Positions 4,488 to 6,823 of a DNA stretch of 6,823 nt are shown piece after piece; position 1 is the stretch's first letter; every line of letters begins with the position of its first letter. The notes below the pieces were generated by a model. That model did no database searches, was not told the DNA's origin, and saw only the letters and a list, made by a program, of their open reading frames with translations. The stretch lies in contig CAZGKE010000174.1 of NCBI GenBank assembly GCA_964526035.1, forward strand, positions 1 to 6,823, given 5' to 3'. Both the position numbers and the translations under genes were made by a program. The stretch is from DAOMOD01 sp964526035 (GTDB lineage Bacteria; Pseudomonadota; Gammaproteobacteria; Xanthomonadales; BPKI01).

Positions 4488-6747
4488 ATGAGCATCGAAA
4501 ACTTCGAACAGATTCCGCTGCGCGAGTACGCCGAGCGCGCCTACCTCGACTACTCCATGTACGTGGTGCTGGACCGCGCCCTGCCTTACCTGGGCGACGG
4601 GCTCAAGCCGGTGCAGCGGCGCATCATCTATGCCATGAGCGAACTCGGCCTGTCGGCTGCGTCGAAGCCGAAGAAGGCGGCGCGCACGGTGGGTGACNNN
4701 NNNNNNNGTCGGCGACGTCATCGGCAAGTTCCACCCGCACGGCGATTCCGCCTGCTACGAGGCGATGGTGCTGATGGCGCAGCCGTTCTCGTATCGCTAC
4801 CCGCTGATCGAGGGCCAGGGCAACTTCGGTTCGGCCGATGATCCGAAAAGCTTCGCCGCCATGCGCTACACCGAGGCGAAGCTGACCAGGTTCGCGGAGC
4901 TGCTGCTGTCGGAGCTGGACCAGGGCACGGTGGATTTCGCGCCGAACTTCGATGGCAGCCTGCAGGAGCCATCGTGGATGCCGGCGCGGGTGCCGCATCT
5001 GCTGCTGAACGGCACCACCGGCATCGCCGTGGGCATGGCCACCGACATTCCGCCGCACAATCTGCGCGAAGTGGCGTCTGCCTGCATCCGCCTGATCGAC
5101 GACCCCGACGCCACGGTGCGCGATCTCTGCGAGCACGTGCGCGGGCCGGATTTCACCACCGCCGCCGAAATCATCACGCCGCGCGACGAAATCCTCGCCA
5201 TGTACGAGAGCGGCCACGGTTCGGTGCGCGCGCGTGCGGTGTACGAGCGTGACGACAACAGCATCGTGGTCACCGCCCTGCCCCACCAGGTGTCGCCGGC
5301 CAAGGTGCTGGAGCAGATCGCCGCGCAGATGCGCGCCAAGAAGCTGCCGCTGGTGGAAGACCTGCGCGACGAAAGCGACCACGAGCACGCCTGCCGTCTG
5401 GTCATCGTGCCGCGCTCCAACCGGGTCGACGTGGAGGCGCTGATGAACCACCTCTACGCCACCACCGATCTGGAGAAAAGCTACCGCATCAACCTCAACA
5501 TCATCGGGCTCGACGGCCGCCCGCGGGTGCTCGATCTCAAGCGGCTGCTGTCGGATTGGCTCTACTTCCGCACCGAGACGGTCAAGCGCAGGCTCAGCCA
5601 TCGCCTGGCCAAGGTCGAGCGCCGCCTGCACCTGCTCGACGGCCTGCTGATCGCGTACCTCAATCTGGACGAGGTGATCCGCATCATCCGCAGCGAGGAC
5701 AAGCCCAAGCCGGTGCTGATGGCACGCTTCGGGCTGTCCGACGAACAGGCCGAGGCCATTCTCGAAACCAAGCTGCGCCACCTGGCGAAGCTGGAAGAGA
5801 TGAAGATCAGGGGCGAGCAGTCCGAGCTGCTGGATGAGCAGGCCAAGCTCAAGGGCATCCTCGCCTCAAAGGCGCGCCTGCGCACCCTGATCAAGGACGA
5901 ACTCAAGCGCGATGCCGAAACCCACGGCGACGACCGCCGCTCGCCGCTGATCGAGCGCGGCGCCGCGCAGGCGCTGACCGAAGCCGACCTGGTGCCGTCG
6001 GAGCCGGTGACCGTGGTTCTGTCGAAGAAGGGCTGGGTGCGCGCGGCCAAGGGGCATGAGGTGGATGCGGCGGCGCTCGGCTATCGCGAGGGCGATGCCC
6101 TGCTCGACTTCGCGCGTGGGCGCAGCAACCAGCAGGCGGTGTTCTTCGATTCCACCGGGCGTGCGTATTCCACCGCGGCGCATACGCTGCCGTCGGCGCG
6201 CGGCAATGGCGAGCCGCTGTCGGGGCGGTTTTCACCGCCGGCCGGGGCGTCGTTTGATGCCGTGTGCATCGGCGAGGGCGAAGGCCAGATTCTGGTGGCC
6301 ACCACGCACAGCCTTGGGTTCGTCGCGCGCTTCGAGGCGCTGCTGGGCCGCAACAAGGCGGGCAAGCAGATCGTCAGCCTGACCGATGGCGCGCGGGTGC
6401 TGCCGGTGTCGTGGGTGCGCGACACGGCGCGTGATCGCGTGGTGGGCGTCACTTCGGCGGGCTACCTGTTGATGTTTTCCGCCACCGAGCTGCCGGAGAT
6501 GGACAAGGGCAAGGGCATCAAGCTGCTCAACGTTCCTGCATCGAAGATGAAGAGCGGCGAGGAGCTTCTGGTGGCCGCCGCCGTAGTCTCCGAGGGTCAG
6601 GACCTGCGCATCGTCAGCGGCCAGCGCAGCATGACGTTGCGCTGGAATGACCTGGTTGCGTTCGGCGGCCAGCGCGCACAGCGCGGCAGCAAGTTGCCGC
6701 GGGGCTGGCAGCGGGTCGAGCGGATCGAGGTGGTGGCGCAGGCGTAG
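4488..6747 (+). CDS. parC: DNA topoisomerase IV subunit A (ParC), interrupted by a short N gap
   Basis: ParC cuts and rejoins DNA to unlink daughter chromosomes, working with the ATPase ParE as a ParC2ParE2 complex. The N-terminus (DYSMYVVLDRALP, 21-33) and the breakage-reunion domain match E. coli ParC closely. Removing the gap duplication gives about 746 residues, against 752 in E. coli. The catalytic tyrosine is in AAMRYTE (codon 4867-4869, about Y121; E. coli Y120). The quinolone-determining residues in HPHGDSACYE are serine and glutamate (E. coli S80 and E84), the unmutated state. The C-terminal pinwheel starts near residue 499 (WVRAAKGHE, TLPSARGNGEPLSG, KGKGIK). The GyrA-box is absent, which separates it from GyrA. 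The frame breaks only because 10 N were inserted: upstream ends ARTVGD, downstream restarts VGDVIGK. The ATG at 4488 is chosen by homology; there is no clear Shine-Dalgarno sequence, and an in-frame TTG at 4431 is less likely. The gene appears to stand alone, with no parE in view. Confidence 0.95.
4698..4707. other. Assembly gap of 10 N inside parC
   Basis: Ten N separate codons for ARTVGD (ending 4697) and VGDVIGK (from 4708). Known ParC proteins read ARTVGDV-GK with one VGD, so no coding sequence need be missing and the two sides overlap by nine bases. The overlap differs at two third-codon positions (GTGGGTGAC at 4689-4697, GTCGGCGAC at 4708-4716). Ten bases also break the frame. Confidence 0.9.
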
Positions 6748-6823
6748 CGACAGGGTTTCGGAGTGGGCTGCTGATCCTGGAACGCAGCGCTCGCGTTGCA
6801 ACCGACGATCGCGGCTTTCGCGG
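6748..6823. other. Region after parC, no gene seen
   Basis: A short inverted repeat, AACGC...GCGTT, lies at about 6781-6797 with a 5-bp stem and no following T-run, so it is not a convincing terminator. Nothing else is recognisable before the window ends. Confidence 0.35.

Noticed and set aside
3789..4727. 312-codon minus-strand open frame
   Set aside because: It runs antisense to the end of the nucleotidyltransferase, the partner gene, the repeats, the parC start and even the N gap; no domain is visible.
4624..5781. 385-codon minus-strand open frame inside parC
   Set aside because: Shadow of the parC coding frame, rich in His/Gln/Arg as expected of antisense to GC-rich code.

Overview
The window is GC-rich DNA from a gammaproteobacterium, most plausibly of the Lysobacterales (Xanthomonadales). 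Three things suggest this: the ParC protein closely follows the gammaproteobacterial ParC pattern; the intergenic repeats have the GTAG-plus-hairpin form known from Stenotrophomonas; and two secreted proteins have architectures I associate with that order. Two runs of N (100 and 10 bases), both with repeated material at their edges, indicate a scaffolded draft or metagenome assembly.

Layout. 1-642 is non-coding: it holds several copies of a ~50-bp interspersed repeat, a larger composite inverted repeat and a single decayed GTAG-REP, followed by the leader of the first gene. 643-2559 encodes a large exported protein: signal peptide, an N-terminal domain, two tail-fibre-like Cys modules, then seven ~50-residue repeats that each carry a C-X4-C pair, read here as a seven-bladed beta-propeller. 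Five bases later, 2565-2909 encodes a small exported protein with two Gly-Gly-containing repeats and a terminal FRNGFE motif; the two genes probably form an operon of cell-surface or secreted proteins. 2945-3285 is an array of paired, inverted GTAG-REPs (BIME-like) interrupted by the 100-N gap. 3382-4094 is a two-gene module with an ATGA overlap: a minimal nucleotidyltransferase and a 69-residue unrecognised partner, resembling a toxin-antitoxin-type arrangement without being a recognisable HEPN-MNT pair. 4095-4487 is again repeat-rich and holds a second copy of the composite repeat found at the left end. 4488-6747 is parC, the topoisomerase IV A subunit, complete except for a faulty 10-N gap. 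6748-6823 shows nothing clear.

How the parts relate. parC is housekeeping. The exported pair and the nucleotidyltransferase module look like accessory genes set between repeat clusters. The most notable items are the regular seven-repeat Cys-paired protein, the overlapping nucleotidyltransferase/partner pair, the inverted GTAG-REP array, and a compensatory base change between the two copies of the composite repeat. Both N gaps look like scaffolding artefacts rather than missing biology.
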